A model generated the notes under the pieces. The model was not told where the DNA came from. It saw only the letters and a list, made by a program, of their open reading frames with translations, and ran no database searches. A stretch of DNA of 64,000 bases from assembly GCA_023159155.1 (NCBI GenBank), contig JAJNNX010000021.1, positions 558,001 through 622,000 of the forward strand, read 5' to 3'. A program made the translations under genes and the position numbers. The number at the start of each line of letters is the position of its first letter. Positions within the stretch are counted from its first letter, which is position 1. This DNA comes from Ustulina deusta (Eukaryota; Ascomycota; Sordariomycetes; Xylariales; Xylariaceae). Shown here one piece after another: positions 11,053-23,839 of the stretch.

Positions 11053-12496
11053 ATGGACAGCGGCGTGGATCACGATGCGCTGACGAGCCAATTCGTGAGC
11101 ACCACAGGTGCCAGCGTCGAGCAGGTAGGCTTCCTCTGTCTTTCTTCATTCCGTTCTTCACTCAGTCCATCATTCATGTCCCCTATCCATGTCCTCCTCC
11201 GCTCACCTCACATGACATCACGCATCGACAATGGTCTGACCAGCACTTGCAATTGCCACAGGCTACACAATACCTGACCGCCAGCAACTGGGATGTCATG
11301 CTTGCTGCCGAAGCCTACTTCGCCGACGAGGATGAGGAGATGAACGCTGCTGCCGGTGCCGCCAGCTCCTCGGCTGCTCCTCCAGACTACACCGGTCCTC
11401 GCACTCTGGACGGCCGGCCTGCTCCCCAACCTATTCCTACCACATCAAGCGCCTCTTCATCGAAACGGCCGCAGAAGAAGAAAGGGTTGGCAACGTTAAG
11501 CTCCTTGGGAGGTGGCCATGCCCACGACGATGGCAACGATGACGATGTCCATGATGCTGCCGATCCCGCCCACCGAGACACGTATGCTGGTGGTGAGAAG
11601 AGCGGTCTTGCCGTTCAGGATCCAAACCAACGCGCCGACCCAAGACGCATGATCAACAATCTACTCTCCAAGGCCAAGAAGTGAGCATTCCTCTCTCTCT
11701 TTTTTTTCTTTCAGTTTTCTCTAATATCTTGCTCTATAGTAATGCTCGGCGTCCCGAAGCATCCACTCCCGCCGAACCCTCTAGCGCTTCCTCTTTCCGA
11801 GGTAGTGGCCAAACTTTAGGTGGCGAAGGTGCCGAGAGTCGTGTGATCCCCGATCCCCGTGGTTCTTCGAGCCGTGTGCGGCCTCCAACTGCCGAGACTC
11901 AGCAGCGAACCTTGCACCTTTGGCGAGACGGCTTCAGCGTCGACGACGGAGAGTTGCATCGTTTTGATGACCCTGCTAACGCTGAGGATCTGCGGATGAT
12001 CCAGTCAGGCAGAGCACCTCTCCACCTAATGAATGTGCGATACGACGACCCCGTAGATGCCAAGCTACAGCATCATGATGAGAATTACCGTCCGCTTCCT
12101 AGGGTCTATCGGCCATTTGGCGGCGAGGGTAGACGTCTTGGTAGCCCCGTACCCGGTGAGGCTGTCACACTCCCTACGACAAGCACACCAAATGCTCGTA
12201 CCACTGCATCGTCGTCAGCTGCCGCTCCCAGTATCTCCGTTGACGAATCTCAGCCTACGGTGACAATTCGCATCCAGATGCCAGACGGCACAAGATTGCC
12301 TGCTCGTTTCAACACATCGCAAACGGTCAATGACATCTACGACTTCATTAGTCGTGCTTCGCCCGAACTGAGAGCCGGTGGATGGGTTCTAGCCACGACT
12401 TTCCCCAATAAGGATCATACAGACAAGTCCTTGGTTATAGGTGATATGGGCGAGTTCAAGAAGGGTGGCACCGCTGTGGTGAAGAGAAGTGTCTGA
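11053..12496 (+). CDS. SHP1: Shp1/p47-type UBX protein, Cdc48 cofactor
   Basis: p47/Shp1 proteins link the AAA ATPase Cdc48/p97 to ubiquitinated substrates in membrane fusion, ER-associated degradation and autophagy. Three exons (11053-11124, 11262-11680, 11740-12496) give 415 residues with matching phases. The N-terminus is a UBA-like three-helix segment (residues about 1-45, with QYLTASNWDVMLAAEAYF). An acidic, Ala/Ser-rich linker and RMINNLLSKAK follow. The SEP domain lies at about 219-290 (LHLWRDGFSVDDGELHRFDD through APLHLMNVRYDD), and a UBX domain at about 335-415 begins with VTIRIQMPDGTRLPARFN. The start is the first ATG in frame with the UBA exon. UBA, SEP and UBX in this order are diagnostic. 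Confidence 0.93.
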
Positions 12497-13133
12497 GCAT
12501 ATCCGGGGAATCGTTGCTGATAGATGTGAGTCTACTAGGTGTGAAACGCACCATTATTGCCCCCTCTGTTCAGCCAAAGCAACAGATGTACGCATAGATT
12601 CGGGGTAGAAAGGTATTTGCCGTAAGGTCTTCTCCGTAACATCCCGAATAGAGGTCATGAGATGATGATTCTCATAACCATGAAGTTAGAGTTAAAAAAA
12701 AATAAAAAAAAGTTGAATGAATCATCAGGGATAAGAAGAAGGTTGGCGTTGTGAAATGTACAATTGTTACCAAAGAAAAAAAGAAAAAGAGAAAGAAAGA
12801 GAGAAGAGAAAATCACGCGATGAGGTAGTTTTACTAAACTGAATTTGTAGCTTTGCACTGACATTCGAAGTCTCGGCTCGAGGTTTGGGAACGTGGATCT
12901 ATCTACCTAACATAGGTACAAACCATATAAACTAGCATTTCCACCATCATCGCCGCTGCCCATCCGTCTGTCCATCCCCCACGGCAAACGATTCAACGTT
13001 CCACTGTCCCTACCTGTCTGTCTGTCTGTGCAGAATCCATGCAGACTAGAAGTGAGAATAAGTGAGAGGGAGTAGGGGAGTAGGGGAGTAGGGGAGCGAG
13101 AGGATGCAAAAGACCGAGGAAGATCATCTGAGA
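12497..13133. other. Convergent 3' region, low complexity
   Basis: The 3' ends of SHP1 (+) and the DUF1524 gene (-) meet here. There are A/G-rich stretches (12690-12815) and a short GTAGGGGA tandem repeat near 13070-13095. No coding feature is visible. Confidence 0.6.
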
Positions 13134-14075
13134 TCAGCAACTGTCCAACATGCTGGACAAGGCCGACTTCTCGGCGCTCGTGACGGCCAGGGCCCAGTAG
13201 CTCTTGACCTGGATCCACGACCGCGCGTAGACGCAGTAGAAGCTCGTCAGCGGCGGCTTCCACGTGTCGGGCGTCTTGTCGCCCTTGGACTGGTTCACGT
13301 TGTCCGTCACGGCCCACAGCTGCGGGCGCGACACGTCGTTGGCGAACTGTTGGCGCTTGGCTGTTGTCCATTTGTTTGCTCCGGCCTTTTTTAAAATCTT
13401 GTTAGATAGGTGGTTTTTTTTGAAGATATTGGGGAAAAGAGGGCGAGGAACGGGGGGGGAGGGGCGGGGGATATAGGGAATTATTATCAGAAGATGAATG
13501 AGAAACTTACAATCCAGGCGGCCTTCAGAGGAACCATGTGGTCGATGTCGACGTCAGTCGGGGAGGTCCAGACGCCCCCGTCGTACGGAGACTTCCAGGT
13601 GCCGCTCGTCGGGTAGCAATCACTGCCGACCTGGACGCTCGTGCCGTCGCGCTTCAGCACGTACTCGCGCGTGTTGCACGTCCCCGTGATGGTGATCCAC
13701 GTCGGGAATAGGTCCCGGTTGTACTTGCCGTCGTCCGCGTTCGTCGAGACGGTTAGGCCTGCTAGGGCTGTGCGGGCTGCTGATTCTGTGGGGATGCCGG
13801 GCTTTTATAGCTATTAGTGGGAGCTGAGGTGAAGGTGATGTGAGGGTTGGGGTTCAGATTCGGAGGTGAGAGAGTTGGGGGGTTTGGTTTAGGCTTTGGG
13901 GTAGTTGGCTTCTTTCGAGGAGGGGAAGTGTAACTATTCATATATTGGATAGGGGTAGGTGTCATCGTTCATCATCAAGATGGTTAAGTAGACGTACGGG
14001 TGTTGGCATAGGAGCCGGGGCAGCTACGACCACCGTTGCCGAGAGCAGGGCGGCGAGGGTGAGGAAGGACTTCAT
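13134..14075 (-). CDS. Secreted DUF1524/HNH nuclease-like protein
   Basis: Three exons (14075-13998, 13801-13511, 13385-13134) are inferred, giving 206 residues. Residues 1-18 form a signal peptide (MKSFLTLAALLSATVVVA), followed by the typical PTPPGIP mature start. The core has LTV, then NRDLFPTW, NTREYVLKRDG, DVDIDHMVPLKAAW and FANDVSRPQLWAVTDNVNQS, ending in WxxP and YCVYARSWIQVKSYWAL. The DHMVPL motif with the later NxxKxDxxPDxW segment matches the DUF1524 family, related to HNH endonucleases, where the DH pair is expected to bind metal. Four cysteines could form disulfides in the secreted form. The first acceptor (AAAAG) is weak; it was chosen because it alone restores PPGIP in frame. Activity on nucleic acid outside the cell is inferred from the family, not shown. 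Confidence 0.85.
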
Positions 14076-15900
14076 GACGGGCGGTTGTAGTGGAGGGTAG
14101 GCTGAATGAATCCCCAGGTAGTTTTGTGCAACACGAGAACTGGGACTTGAATTCGTCCTGTCTATAAGGTGTGTATACAGCCGAACGATGGCCGCGTAAA
14201 TAATAAATGACCGCTTAACAACAGACCCGACAAGCGCAAACCTAGGCGGACAACGAGGGACGTAGATCGAGGAAGTAAGTCGATCTATATACACACGCTG
14301 AGAAATACGCGCCCGCACGTATACAGAACGGGTAAGAAGAGAGAACAGGGATAGAGGATAAGTAGTAACACAGATGCAAACTCGTGTCTAGCTGCTCGGT
14401 GCCTGCTGATCTCCTTCCAGCTTCGTTAGGAGTAAGGCTTCGGAAGCGATCAACAGTTAAGGCTGCCAAGCCGGTGGGCGATAAGCGACCTAGCGACGGT
14501 GATGCTTCCCTCCTCTTTTCCGATTGATGTTTCCATCGTCTACCAACATGCATAATCTACTTGTCTGTCCACCTACTCTGTAGGTACACCGCATGGCGGA
14601 GACGGGAGAGGAGGTGCGGAATGACGGCTTGCTACCTATTGTAAGACGGTGGTTTTCTAGGTATCCTGAGGCGGAATTTGCGTTCTTGTTTTCCCCGACT
14701 GAACTGTCTAATGCTGGGTACACTTGGTACTTCTGGTATAGGGTGTGCGGAATAGAGTGCAACACCATGTAAACCAAGTCCAAGGTCCCACGAAAAAAGC
14801 CACGCCGATCGCATCTTGGCAGAAGGCTCTTGGCTCTGACCTGCCAGATTCATACTAATAGAAGGCTCATTGAGATCTGATACACCGACATGGCTTTGTG
14901 ATATGTGTGATAGTGTCGTGTAAAGATATCCATATCGGCGGACTCCGTGACAACAGGTGCGAGCGGTGTTATCATCAAGACTTGCTAAACTTGCTATTAT
15001 TTCTTAGTGTTCTTAGAACTAGGTTTGATATAAATGCCGAGACTTCGTCCTCCACCTTTAATCATCCCTCTCTCTTTCACGTGCTAGTTGTGCGGGCGGC
15101 GGGACGAACACATGGGTAGATCCGCGCACTTGATTCGTATTATTCGCCATATCCGTGTGTCATCTTAGCTGCGTAGTGAAGGGGTAGCGTAGTATACTTG
15201 TAGTCATGGCGAAAGGAAGCGGAGCTTGCCAAACTGTAGGTAGTTTTTTCTTTTTGAAAATATAAACTCCGCCTACCGTTTTGAGAAGAGTATCGAGAGT
15301 TTTGGGGTAAAATATCGGGTCGCTCGAGACTCTTGTCCCTCCCCACTGTAGGAGCCGATCAGAGCAGGCAAATCGCATTGAACTTGTGACCAAGATGGAG
15401 TCCATTATTGGTTGATACCAGTAGTATCATTCCATCAACCTTCCTAATCCGGGGTGTGCCGATCTGGTTGGGGATCGTGGATTGATGCATCTCCGCTCCA
15501 CTAGTCTAAGGTCCCTGATCTAGGGTAGTGGATGGACATCAGATTAGATTGTAGGTAATCCGAGTTCGGCATCGCCAAGTCCGGGCTTCATGGTAATGTT
15601 CTCGTTAACCAACAAGACATATCCTGACTAGAGAATTCTTGTGCGGCTAGTCGTTTTGACATTGATAAGGCCTGCGCCGCCTCGACCATTGTTTTACGCC
15701 CTTACTTATGGCTACTTTAATATTCAGTCATATGTGAAATAGAATGGGCATGCGGCCGTTGCGTGAGCATGTATATATGAGCTGCCGTTAACTCACCAGC
15801 GCATCTGTAAGCCAATAAGTCTAATTGTATGAACAGCGACGGGTATATTTGCGGAACAAAATGCTAATCAGGTTACCAGTATGTTATCCACCCCTTCACG
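14076..15900. other. Intergenic region without visible gene
   Basis: Several overlapping ORFs of 60-120 codons occur on both strands, but none carries a motif, a signal peptide or splice joins that extend it. The start-proximal part is the promoter of the DUF1524 gene, and the end holds the 3' flank of GTR1. Confidence 0.6.
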
Positions 15901-17189
15901 TTAGGTTCGTTGCCCCTGAGCTTGGCTCGGGGTAGGACCATCTAAGAATCTGAAGCTCTCCCTTGCGATTTGGCAGTTAAACCTTGCCGAATTGAAGCGA
16001 GCTTCTCCTGGTGGTAAAACTACCATAAGATAGGTGTTGGTCGTGAATTTGCATACGAACATGGAAAACCTGGTCCCAGCCTTGTGCTCCTATTCAAGAA
16101 TGCGTTAGTATGGATTCTAACGAGGCAAACCTTGAAATTGGTGTGGGATTATGAAGACTTTGTCTCGACGGCAGTACACCGGTGTCCGGAGTTTGTCTTA
16201 ACAGCGGTCCGAACTTACCATCAAAGTAAACTGCTCAGCGTTACGTGGAGTTCCGGTGAAGCGACTGATGCTCTGCTTGAAATGTTTCAAAATATTGGAC
16301 ATGCGCTCTTGTCGGTCTCCGGTCGGGTTGTGCTGCCCTTCCTCAGATGTCCAACTAGAGACGACTAGAAAACTAGTCCTCTCGAACAATAGCATCTCCT
16401 CGGCTTCTATGATAGTGCCAAGCGACCCCAGCTGAGATTCGATGACGGACAAATTGGGCACCAAGTCATGGATGATGCTTGCCCATGCCTTATATAGAGA
16501 TTGATCCCATATCGATGTCGCAAAGGGTATCAAATCTAACTCGCCCGAGATGCCGGCGGCCTGTGTGTATTCGGTAGTCTTCTGCTGCACCAATCGTACG
16601 CGGTCGACGAAGACGGCCTCTCGCGCGTTCATGGTGATCAGATCCATCTTGTGGATGAGCACATAGACCTTGGCAGTTGGCGAGTACTGCATCAGGGCAG
16701 ATATGATGGACACGTAGGTGGCCATGTCTCGATCGACGTCTCTAGATTCGATATCGAAGACGTATATCAGCACGCCGACATTGGAGAAGACGTGTACTCG
16801 CTGCTGCGACAGGTAGTTTTCCGTGAAGGCTTCTTGTCCACCACAGTCCCAGAGATTCAGAGTGAGGTTTCCCAGGAATTTGACATGGGAAAGGTCGATG
16901 TCGATGGTGGCCCCTCTGTGAAGGTGGTAAACGCAGGTTAGCATAGAAAAAGCATGGTGCCCCGTTCCCGACGAGGCCGAGTAGCATCAATAGTATAAGG
17001 ACTAGGAACATACAATCGCCGTGTATCCCGCGCAATGTAGTTGCTGAATATGATGCTCCGCATGCTCGACTTGCCAGAGCCACTCTTTCCCATGAGCAGG
17101 ACCTTCTTCTTCTTGGGCTTCTTCATCTCGCTCCGAACATCGCCAACCGTGCCGTGGCCCGTAGACGTGGTGGTCCCTGTGTCTGCCAT
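15901..17189 (-). CDS. GTR1: Rag-family GTPase Gtr1 (RagA/B type)
   Basis: Gtr1 pairs with Gtr2 in the EGO/Ragulator system at the vacuole and activates TORC1 when amino acids are plentiful. Three exons (17189-17014, 16915-16219, 16089-15901) give 353 residues in phase. The P-loop GKSGSGKS is at residues 34-41 and RRLGATIDI follows as switch I. Then come [19 protein letters not shown] (switch II), [10 protein letters not shown] and the Rag-type G4 variant HKMDL. The last exon supplies the roadblock-fold end [22 protein letters not shown], which I found by reading past the apparent stop after a GTAAGT donor. The first in-frame ATG is used; it has purine at -3 and G at +4. Confidence 0.95.
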
Positions 17190-19980
17190 GACAGTTGATT
17201 TGTGTGTTGCGCCGACAAGCCTCTCCAATGTCTTCTCCTAAGCTATCCGTCCGTAACGCTCATCGATGTCAACAGATGCCTCAAGGAACCCAATGCTTGG
17301 TTGTCGGCAAAGTGGTGGGGGTCGAAGATGTGGAAAGGTCGGTCGACGTGGTCAACTCATCGTCGTCGGCATCGAGCGAGGGAGATGGTGACAGCGACAG
17401 CTTGGCCAGCCAACGTAAAGTAAAGTAGTGCTATTTCGTAGGAAATTAATTCGGGGCGTGGATGCTCAGGTTGTGGCTTGGTTGCACATGTAAAGTGACT
17501 GGTCGGATTCTGTGACTGCTCGTGATGGTAAATGGAAGATTGTCGAGCTGTGTATACTAGGTGGGGAGTCTAGATGAAGGGTCCCTTAGACACTGTCATG
17601 CTATCCCTTAAAACTGTCGCAAGTACAGTACACTGCAGAGAGCTGGAGTCGCGGGGCTGGTCAAGCTTGCCAAGTGAGACTAATTAGGCCAGGTTAGGTC
17701 CCTTAGGTAAGGTAGCTTCGGCTTGGGTAGCTGCTTATGTAACAGAAACACTATAAAATACAATTAATGACGTCAGCTTCATAAAACTCCTAAAGGCATA
17801 TCCTGGGTAAATGCATGTCCACGGTCTTCCAATCCCTGAAACCTCCTGCCGTGCACCTGAGGTACCCAGACGCCTCTTGTCATGCGATGGAGATGAATCC
17901 CAACCCAAATTTAGAGGCAGAACCGAGTGGCACTCGAGGACCGATTCCTCTTCTTCTCGCCACCGAGAAAGAAGACCTTCATTCACATTTGTACCGCGGT
18001 GGCAAAGAAGGCTCCAATTCGGATCGACCTCGTCTCGTGAACCTTCTGCCCGAGTACAACTCAAGCAGGACGCCAAGAGCAGCGAGCCCAATGAAGAGGA
18101 ACGGGCTCCTACTGTGATCGTCGTGCACACTGGACGTGAGGAAATTGTCGGTTTTCTGTTAGTGTCCGGGGCCGAGATCTGTGCGCTTGACGCCACTAGG
18201 TAATCCGGACTCGGGTTACTAAGAATTGACAGATACCTGCCTAGTACCATCAGACCGTCGCTAGAGGCCGGTGCCGATCCGAAGCACCCGGTAGCCCATG
18301 ATGAGCACAGAACAGGACAGCAGGGGTCCAGCGAAGTTCAGCGTCACATTTCTGCCAATGGCCGGGGAAGATCAACAGGTCAGGCGCTCTAGATGTAATG
18401 CTCATCTCTGCCTATGTAGGTATTGTGATTTTAATAAGATAACATGTCATGGATGTGAAGTTATCGTGGCGTTCTGTACGCATATGCATGCCGCTCCGGT
18501 ACGGTCCTTTCGCCACCAGAAGCCGGGAGTTCGCACTTCCGACGTTATCCGGACCAAGCCACAAGCCGTTGAATCACTAGTAACATGGGAAAAGGCCGAC
18601 GCCCGCTGATCTCTCGGGAAGCCGTAGCGGTAGTTGACAGCATTTCGCCACCTACTAACTGCTAGGGCGAAATCCATCTAAACTTGCAACTTTGGCGACG
18701 CGCACGACGCCGACTTACCAGATTTGAGCTTCACCTCGTAAGCGTGCTGCGTCAGCCGCTACAGGCCGGATTATTGCCAGCTGAGCGAAGCCATGCGACG
18801 CTGACCACAGATTCAATTTCGAATTTGCGAAAAGTCCGTGCTATAGGTGTGCATGCATGCATGCGTTATCTTCCAAATGGTGTGATATCGAGGGTAGCTT
18901 TCTGACGCGTAAGATCTACCTAGGTTGGGAAAGACTGCACTGATCTCGGCCATGATGTCCTGTAGGGTCGGTCTCTCTCGTATTCGAGAGAAAATCTCGA
19001 GTTCCCCGTGACGCTGCTATTGACAAGATCGTCAGACGGCCGAGAGATAAGCCCCGGATACCTTCATCTTACCTAGTCGAGCCTTGACAACCCGACTCAT
19101 ACCTGTGAGAACCCGACTAATATCTGTGACCATCACCCGACCATTGACCAAATAGGGCTGTATAAGTGGACACGGCCTGCACGCCGAAAACGCCAGGACT
19201 GGTTCGGGTAGTTTACACAAAACAATTGATGATTGACGAATTATGACGACGATCATCGTTTCGCACCACTGCGCACCGACCAATGATTCGTTTGACATTG
19301 ATTAAATGGTGGTTGCGGCCTGCAGCTAGAATTCTGCGTAGATAACGAAGGGCCGAGATTGTCCATGTGGCTAGGGCCCATGTGGCTCTGGCAGGTGTGG
19401 CTAGGTCCGACCACCACCCCCCTACGCACGCATATGCAACACCATGTCGCATAGGGATGTTGCATAGATATGCAGCGCAACAGCATAGCCTTAGGCCTGG
19501 GTCGCAGATCTCGAGATAAAGTCTTGGCGTTGGGTCTGGGTCGGCGGTCTGGCTGATACTAGACCGCTCGTTCGCGAATTGTGCGGCTCGAGAACGGCTT
19601 CAGCTTGCGTACAACACCTATACCACGCTGCTATAGCGTTGTTTGGGTAGCCGTACATGAGAATAGTCTCTACTAGTGCTGAAAAAAACTGATATCCGAA
19701 CCACATGGCAGACCAATCTGGTCGTCCCAAAATGGACTGTCCCAATCCAGTTGTTCTCTGGCCAAGCAACAACTGTCGAGAGCATGCTGTTGACTAGCTT
19801 ACACGACTCAAAGGAGTTCGAACCTGAGGTGCATAGCGGTAAACACGGCATGTTTTGTGGAACTGACAATGCATATATAAGATGCCGTCCCCGAGACTGC
19901 TGCTTGTCAGAATTGTCTCGCCGTCAGCATACAATCTCAAGATATAGTCTCAAAACATTCTCTCGAGACATAGCCTCAAT
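17190..19980. other. Long gene-poor interval
   Basis: No convincing gene is present in 2.8 kb. ORFs on both strands around 17735-18250 overlap each other and lack motifs, hydrophobic segments or splice extensions. The part next to 17190 is the GTR1 promoter. A short AT-poor stretch before 19981 is the upstream region of the acetylhydrolase gene. Confidence 0.55.
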
Positions 19981-21105
19981 ATGCGGCAACACATCATTCC
20001 TTTGTCTCTCTTTGTCGCGGCTGTGGCCGCGGCCCCGACTCCGACGACACGCCGGATTCTTTACCCCGACGTTACCGGGCCCTACCGGGTTGGGTACAAG
20101 GATCTGGAGCTTGTCGACTACAAGAGAGAGGATGTTTTTGCGCCCATCCCGCAACCTCGCGACCTCATGACCACCCTCTATTACCCAATCGAGGACACGC
20201 AGACACGTTGTACCATTGACACTCTCCTCACGCCACTGCTCTCAGCCTATCTAGATGTCCTGTTTTCGATGTGGCTTGGGACTTTCCACAAGTTCGCCTT
20301 GCCATCGTGCGCCAACGCTCCGTTGGCCCATCCAGAGCTGCCCCTCGTGTTGTTCAGCCCTGGATTCAAGGGATCAAGGCTCCTATATGCTGGCTTCCTT
20401 CAGGAATTTGCTAGCCACGGTTTCAACGTGTTGTCTGTCGACCACCCTTATGATGCTACGCTAGTTGAATACCCCGACGGTCGGTTCGTGTCCAACAACA
20501 TCGACGAGACCGTACCTGGCGCTATAGACAAGACCCTCCATGTCAGAGTCCAGGATATGATTTTTGCCCTCAACTCCATGAAGAACAATGCCATTACGTC
20601 CCAGATTCCGGGCTTGTCCCCCAAGTCCCTGCAGACGAGCCGGGTTGGCATCTTGGGCCATTCGTTGGGAGGCAGCACGACGTTTCAGGCAACCGCCAAC
20701 GATACCCGGTTTGTTGCCGGAACGAGTTTCGACGGACCGTCCTGGGGCGCTGCCAACCAGACGGGTATCGATGCCCCATTCATGTTGATGGCTGCCCAAA
20801 AGCCTACGAGCGAGGAATTGGTGACTGACTGGACCACGACTTGGCCGCTGCTGCGGAGTTCCAAGGGATGGTTCGACGTAGCTGGAACACTTCATCTTTC
20901 ATTCGATGACTTTCCCATCATGACAGAACTTCTGGGGGCCAACATGAGCGCCGTCACAGGTAATGTTACGGGGACAAGGATGATTTCGATACAGTCGGCG
21001 TTCACGACGAGCTTCTTCAACCAATTCCTCAAGAACGAGACTGGCGGCGTGCTCACCGGCGAGGACGACGGAGAATGGCCAGAGGTTTCTCTGATCATGA
21101 ATTGA
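19981..21105 (+). CDS. Secreted PAF-acetylhydrolase-like lipase/esterase
   Basis: This is a single exon of 374 residues. A signal peptide covers about residues 1-18 (MRQHIIPLSLFVAAVAAA). The mature protein resembles the platelet-activating-factor acetylhydrolase isoform II family, alpha/beta hydrolases that remove short or oxidised acyl groups from phospholipids. Visible landmarks are the PLVLFSPGFKGSRLLYAG strand and oxyanion region, the nucleophile elbow GHSLGG with Ser228, a candidate acid Asp251 in FDGPSW and a candidate His305 in LHLSFDD. Several Asn-X-Ser/Thr sites near the C-terminus suggest glycosylation. The start is the only ATG that gives an intact signal peptide. Substrate is unknown; secreted fungal members may act on lipids or esters in the environment. 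Confidence 0.85.
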   Translation: MRQHIIPLSLFVAAVAAAPTPTTRRILYPDVTGPYRVGYKDLELVDYKREDVFAPIPQPRDLMTTLYYPIEDTQTRCTIDTLLTPLLSAYLDVLFSMWLGTFHKFALPSCANAPLAHPELPLVLFSPGFKGSRLLYAGFLQEFASHGFNVLSVDHPYDATLVEYPDGRFVSNNIDETVPGAIDKTLHVRVQDMIFALNSMKNNAITSQIPGLSPKSLQTSRVGILGHSLGGSTTFQATANDTRFVAGTSFDGPSWGAANQTGIDAPFMLMAAQKPTSEELVTDWTTTWPLLRSSKGWFDVAGTLHLSFDDFPIMTELLGANMSAVTGNVTGTRMISIQSAFTTSFFNQFLKNETGGVLTGEDDGEWPEVSLIMN

Positions 21106-22203
21106 GCTTGCGGAGACAACGTACAACGAAGAATAGATCAACAACTCGTACCCTAGTCGGAGAAACGTAGGACGGGCTCGATGCCTCGAGTACATATACG
21201 ACCGACTTCTCATCACGTATTGCCCCGGGCGATATCAGTCACGGATACACGGGAGCTTCATTTTTCGGGAGCCCTTAGATCAAGGCGGCACCCCATACAC
21301 ATACCAGGAATGATACGATAGGATATGACGTGAGATGCCGAGGATTATAGACGTGAGGAAGTGGGACGCCCACGTCACTGACACTAAAGAGTGCTGCTTC
21401 GAAACGCCATTTCGAAGTAAGCAATGTTAGATAGGGGGCCCTAGTCGCAGGACAAGGCCTCCAGCGCAGCCTGCTTGTTTTGAATATTTCATATACCCAA
21501 GTCCTTTTTTAGTTAGCGAAAGTAATTGACATTGATGACCTAAATAACAAGGGCAGCCTAAGTGTGTGAGGTCGTAAGGGTTCCGATTGTCGTGTTAAGA
21601 TGAAGATAACCAATACTAGTGTAAAATAAATTACTTTAGGTGATAGTGCAGCAATATAGACCGTAATATTGAAAGTCTATCGCCATGACTGGAATACAGA
21701 CAGCTTGGCTCAAGACCCACGAGGAGAAAATAATCTACCCGCAATATGGACCCAGAGTGGGCCTGTGATGGTGTGGATCAGTCTGTTATATTGGAGTTGT
21801 AGAACGGATGGAGGATCCAATATTGTGGCTACCGTGTACAAACGGCTACTTATAGTGGATGTGGGTCATGTGACAGGGCCGCCCTCTGTGCCAAGACTAA
21901 GTACTGGTTAGTACCTACTTATGTCCCATTTTGATAGATCAGCTAAGCGGCAAAATAATACCAGCCACAATGCTACCTAGAGCCCCATCGCATTCTCAAG
22001 AACCACGTGCTCAATCATTCAGTGTTCTGTTCAGGTTCATTCACTATTTTGCTTTGTCCTTTTAACTCACACAAACATTACGGTAAACAATAAAACAAAA
22101 TACAATACTTACAGCGAAGTGACCTACAACCGTCAGCCAAAGAAACCACTTACCCGTCTCCCATACCTGTGTGAATTAGGCGTATCAGATAGATACATCA
22201 GCA
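21106..22203. other. Intergenic, no gene seen
   Basis: An 80-codon ORF at 21669-21911 has no family features. The interval is otherwise moderately AT-rich and unremarkable. Confidence 0.55.
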
Positions 22204-22620
22204 TCAATCAAGGCCGCTGAACTCGAGCACGGGGTTATTCTCCAGCTGCAGCATCGAGTAAACCCGGCTCGCGATGACGTCTTCCTCGTCGTTCGGGCCG
22301 GCGTTGTCGCCCCAGATGTACCGGTTGATTTCGCCGCGACAAGTGGCGATGCTGTTGATGCCCCTGTAGTTGCTGTCATTATCGCAGATGTTGCAGGGAA
22401 TCTGGGAGCGTACGGGGGCTTCCAGGATCTTACCTTGACGTTTTGTTGCGGATTTGCACGACTGGCTTTCTTTCCGGCTTTCTATTTGGCGCGCTTTGGT
22501 GCATCTTGGCCGAGATTTGCTGGCCACTAGACCCCGGAGAGCCGCCTTTGCTTTCGTCATCCGTCCGCCGCTTGGCCGTTTGTGGGCCATACGGTCGCCA
22601 AGTGCGCTATTAGCCGCCAT
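22204..22620 (-). CDS. Hypothetical small basic protein (doubtful)
   Basis: This ORF of 138 residues starts at the ATG that gives MAANSALGDRMAHKRP. The N-terminal half is rich in Lys and Arg. The C-terminal half is more acidic and contains PCNICDNDSNYRGI, a CxxC pair that might bind metal, followed by an acidic stretch (GPNDEEDV) and a leucine-containing end. I do not recognise a family. There is no signal peptide or membrane segment. The frame remains open upstream to about 22815 without a better start. The balanced amino-acid content of its last 60 residues is the only argument for it being real; it could equally be a chance ORF. Confidence 0.3.
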   Translation of the reverse strand: MAANSALGDRMAHKRPSGGRMTKAKAALRGLVASKSRPRCTKARQIESRKESQSCKSATKRQGKILEAPVRSQIPCNICDNDSNYRGINSIATCRGEINRYIWGDNAGPNDEEDVIASRVYSMLQLENNPVLEFSGLD

Positions 22621-23839
22621 GTCCAGTGTTCGATGTTGAGAAGGTAAGACGCGTGAGGCAGAGCAGGCAAACTCACTCTGATAAGTACTTCGGTAAGCTA
22701 TGCGTAGACAACCTGTTCGTGACTCCACCGCTCTTTGGAAATGAGAAAGCCGAGTGCGGCTGGTGACTAAGCAAGTCGGCCTTGGGCTTGAGGCGTATAA
22801 AGCGTATTTATACAATCATAGACGAAATAAAAAATGTCATTGTGTATAAAACTTTTAGTACAGTTTCGTTGTTGGCTTCAAGTACCCATGGCTCTGTTAA
22901 TCTTGTTAACTAAGTCTTGCTTAGTAATACATTGACTTTGTTGAATACCTACCTAATTGAACCCATAACCCTCCCAATTAGCTGCACAAACATAACAGAC
23001 AGCCAAACGGCTTAGAAAGCTCAGTGTTAGGTCTATAATCCACCTGAGCGCCAAATCCAAGCGCCTCTCATAACCTATGCCCACCCACTATAACAAGGGC
23101 TTACATACTTAGATAAGGGCTTGGAGATTGGTCTCAATATTGCAATAATCCAAGGTCCGTATGTCGCCCATTCGGAAGCCCTCCGGTATCTCAGGCCGGC
23201 CCGAGGTCTATCTATACAACTCCATCGGGCTTGCTAACCTCCGATGGCCGCGAATATGTCTTGAGATTAGCGAGGGCTGAATCGCCTCACCGAGACCTTT
23301 CGTTCCACGGCTTTCAGCGCGTCAACACGCGTACGACCTTCGCGTGGGTTGCGATCGCGTAGACTTTCCGTACAACCAACACCCACATACCTACCTACCT
23401 ACCACAAATATGGTAAAAAAAAATCTCTCGCTTCCCGTGGTCGGTGTGGAGGTGACATTCGTAGCGGAGACTTTTTTTTGCCTCGAGCCCCCCCCGTTGG
23501 TTGGAGAGCGAAGGGGCTCGGCAAATGCTGCATTCTCGAGAGAGTTCCCGCGTTCGGAATAAATTTCCCCATGACTTTCTCTGGAAATTGGCTTTCATAG
23601 GACGGAAAATTTTTCCAGAGTGGTATTTCGGCTTGAGATGCTGGGGGCGCATGCCTAGACAGGCCATGCGTCGACGATCAAAATGGGCCGTCGGAAATAT
23701 AGGTGGGTAGGTGGTTATATAGATATATATATATATAGGTTCACTGACACGGGAGAGAGTTGGGTCGACGGGAGGGACGCCCGGCGCTCAATAACTATTA
23801 ACTGTGACATTGATTATTCATACGCAATTACATTCCAAA
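22621..23839. other. Upstream region of the CE12 esterase gene
   Basis: No gene is recognised. ORFs at 23344-23710 overlap on three frames and carry no motifs. CTACCTACCTACC occurs near 23390, and a short TA-repeat at 23720-23735 precedes the esterase start by about 100 bases. Confidence 0.55.

Noticed and set aside
14242..15405. Cluster of 60-120-codon ORFs downstream of GTR1
   Set aside because: None has conserved motifs or a proper start context; several rely on non-ATG starts.
17735..18250. 171-codon minus-strand ORF overlapped by 130- and 100-codon plus-strand ORFs
   Set aside because: No motif, hydrophobic segment or splice extension supports any of the three; mutual overlap suggests chance.
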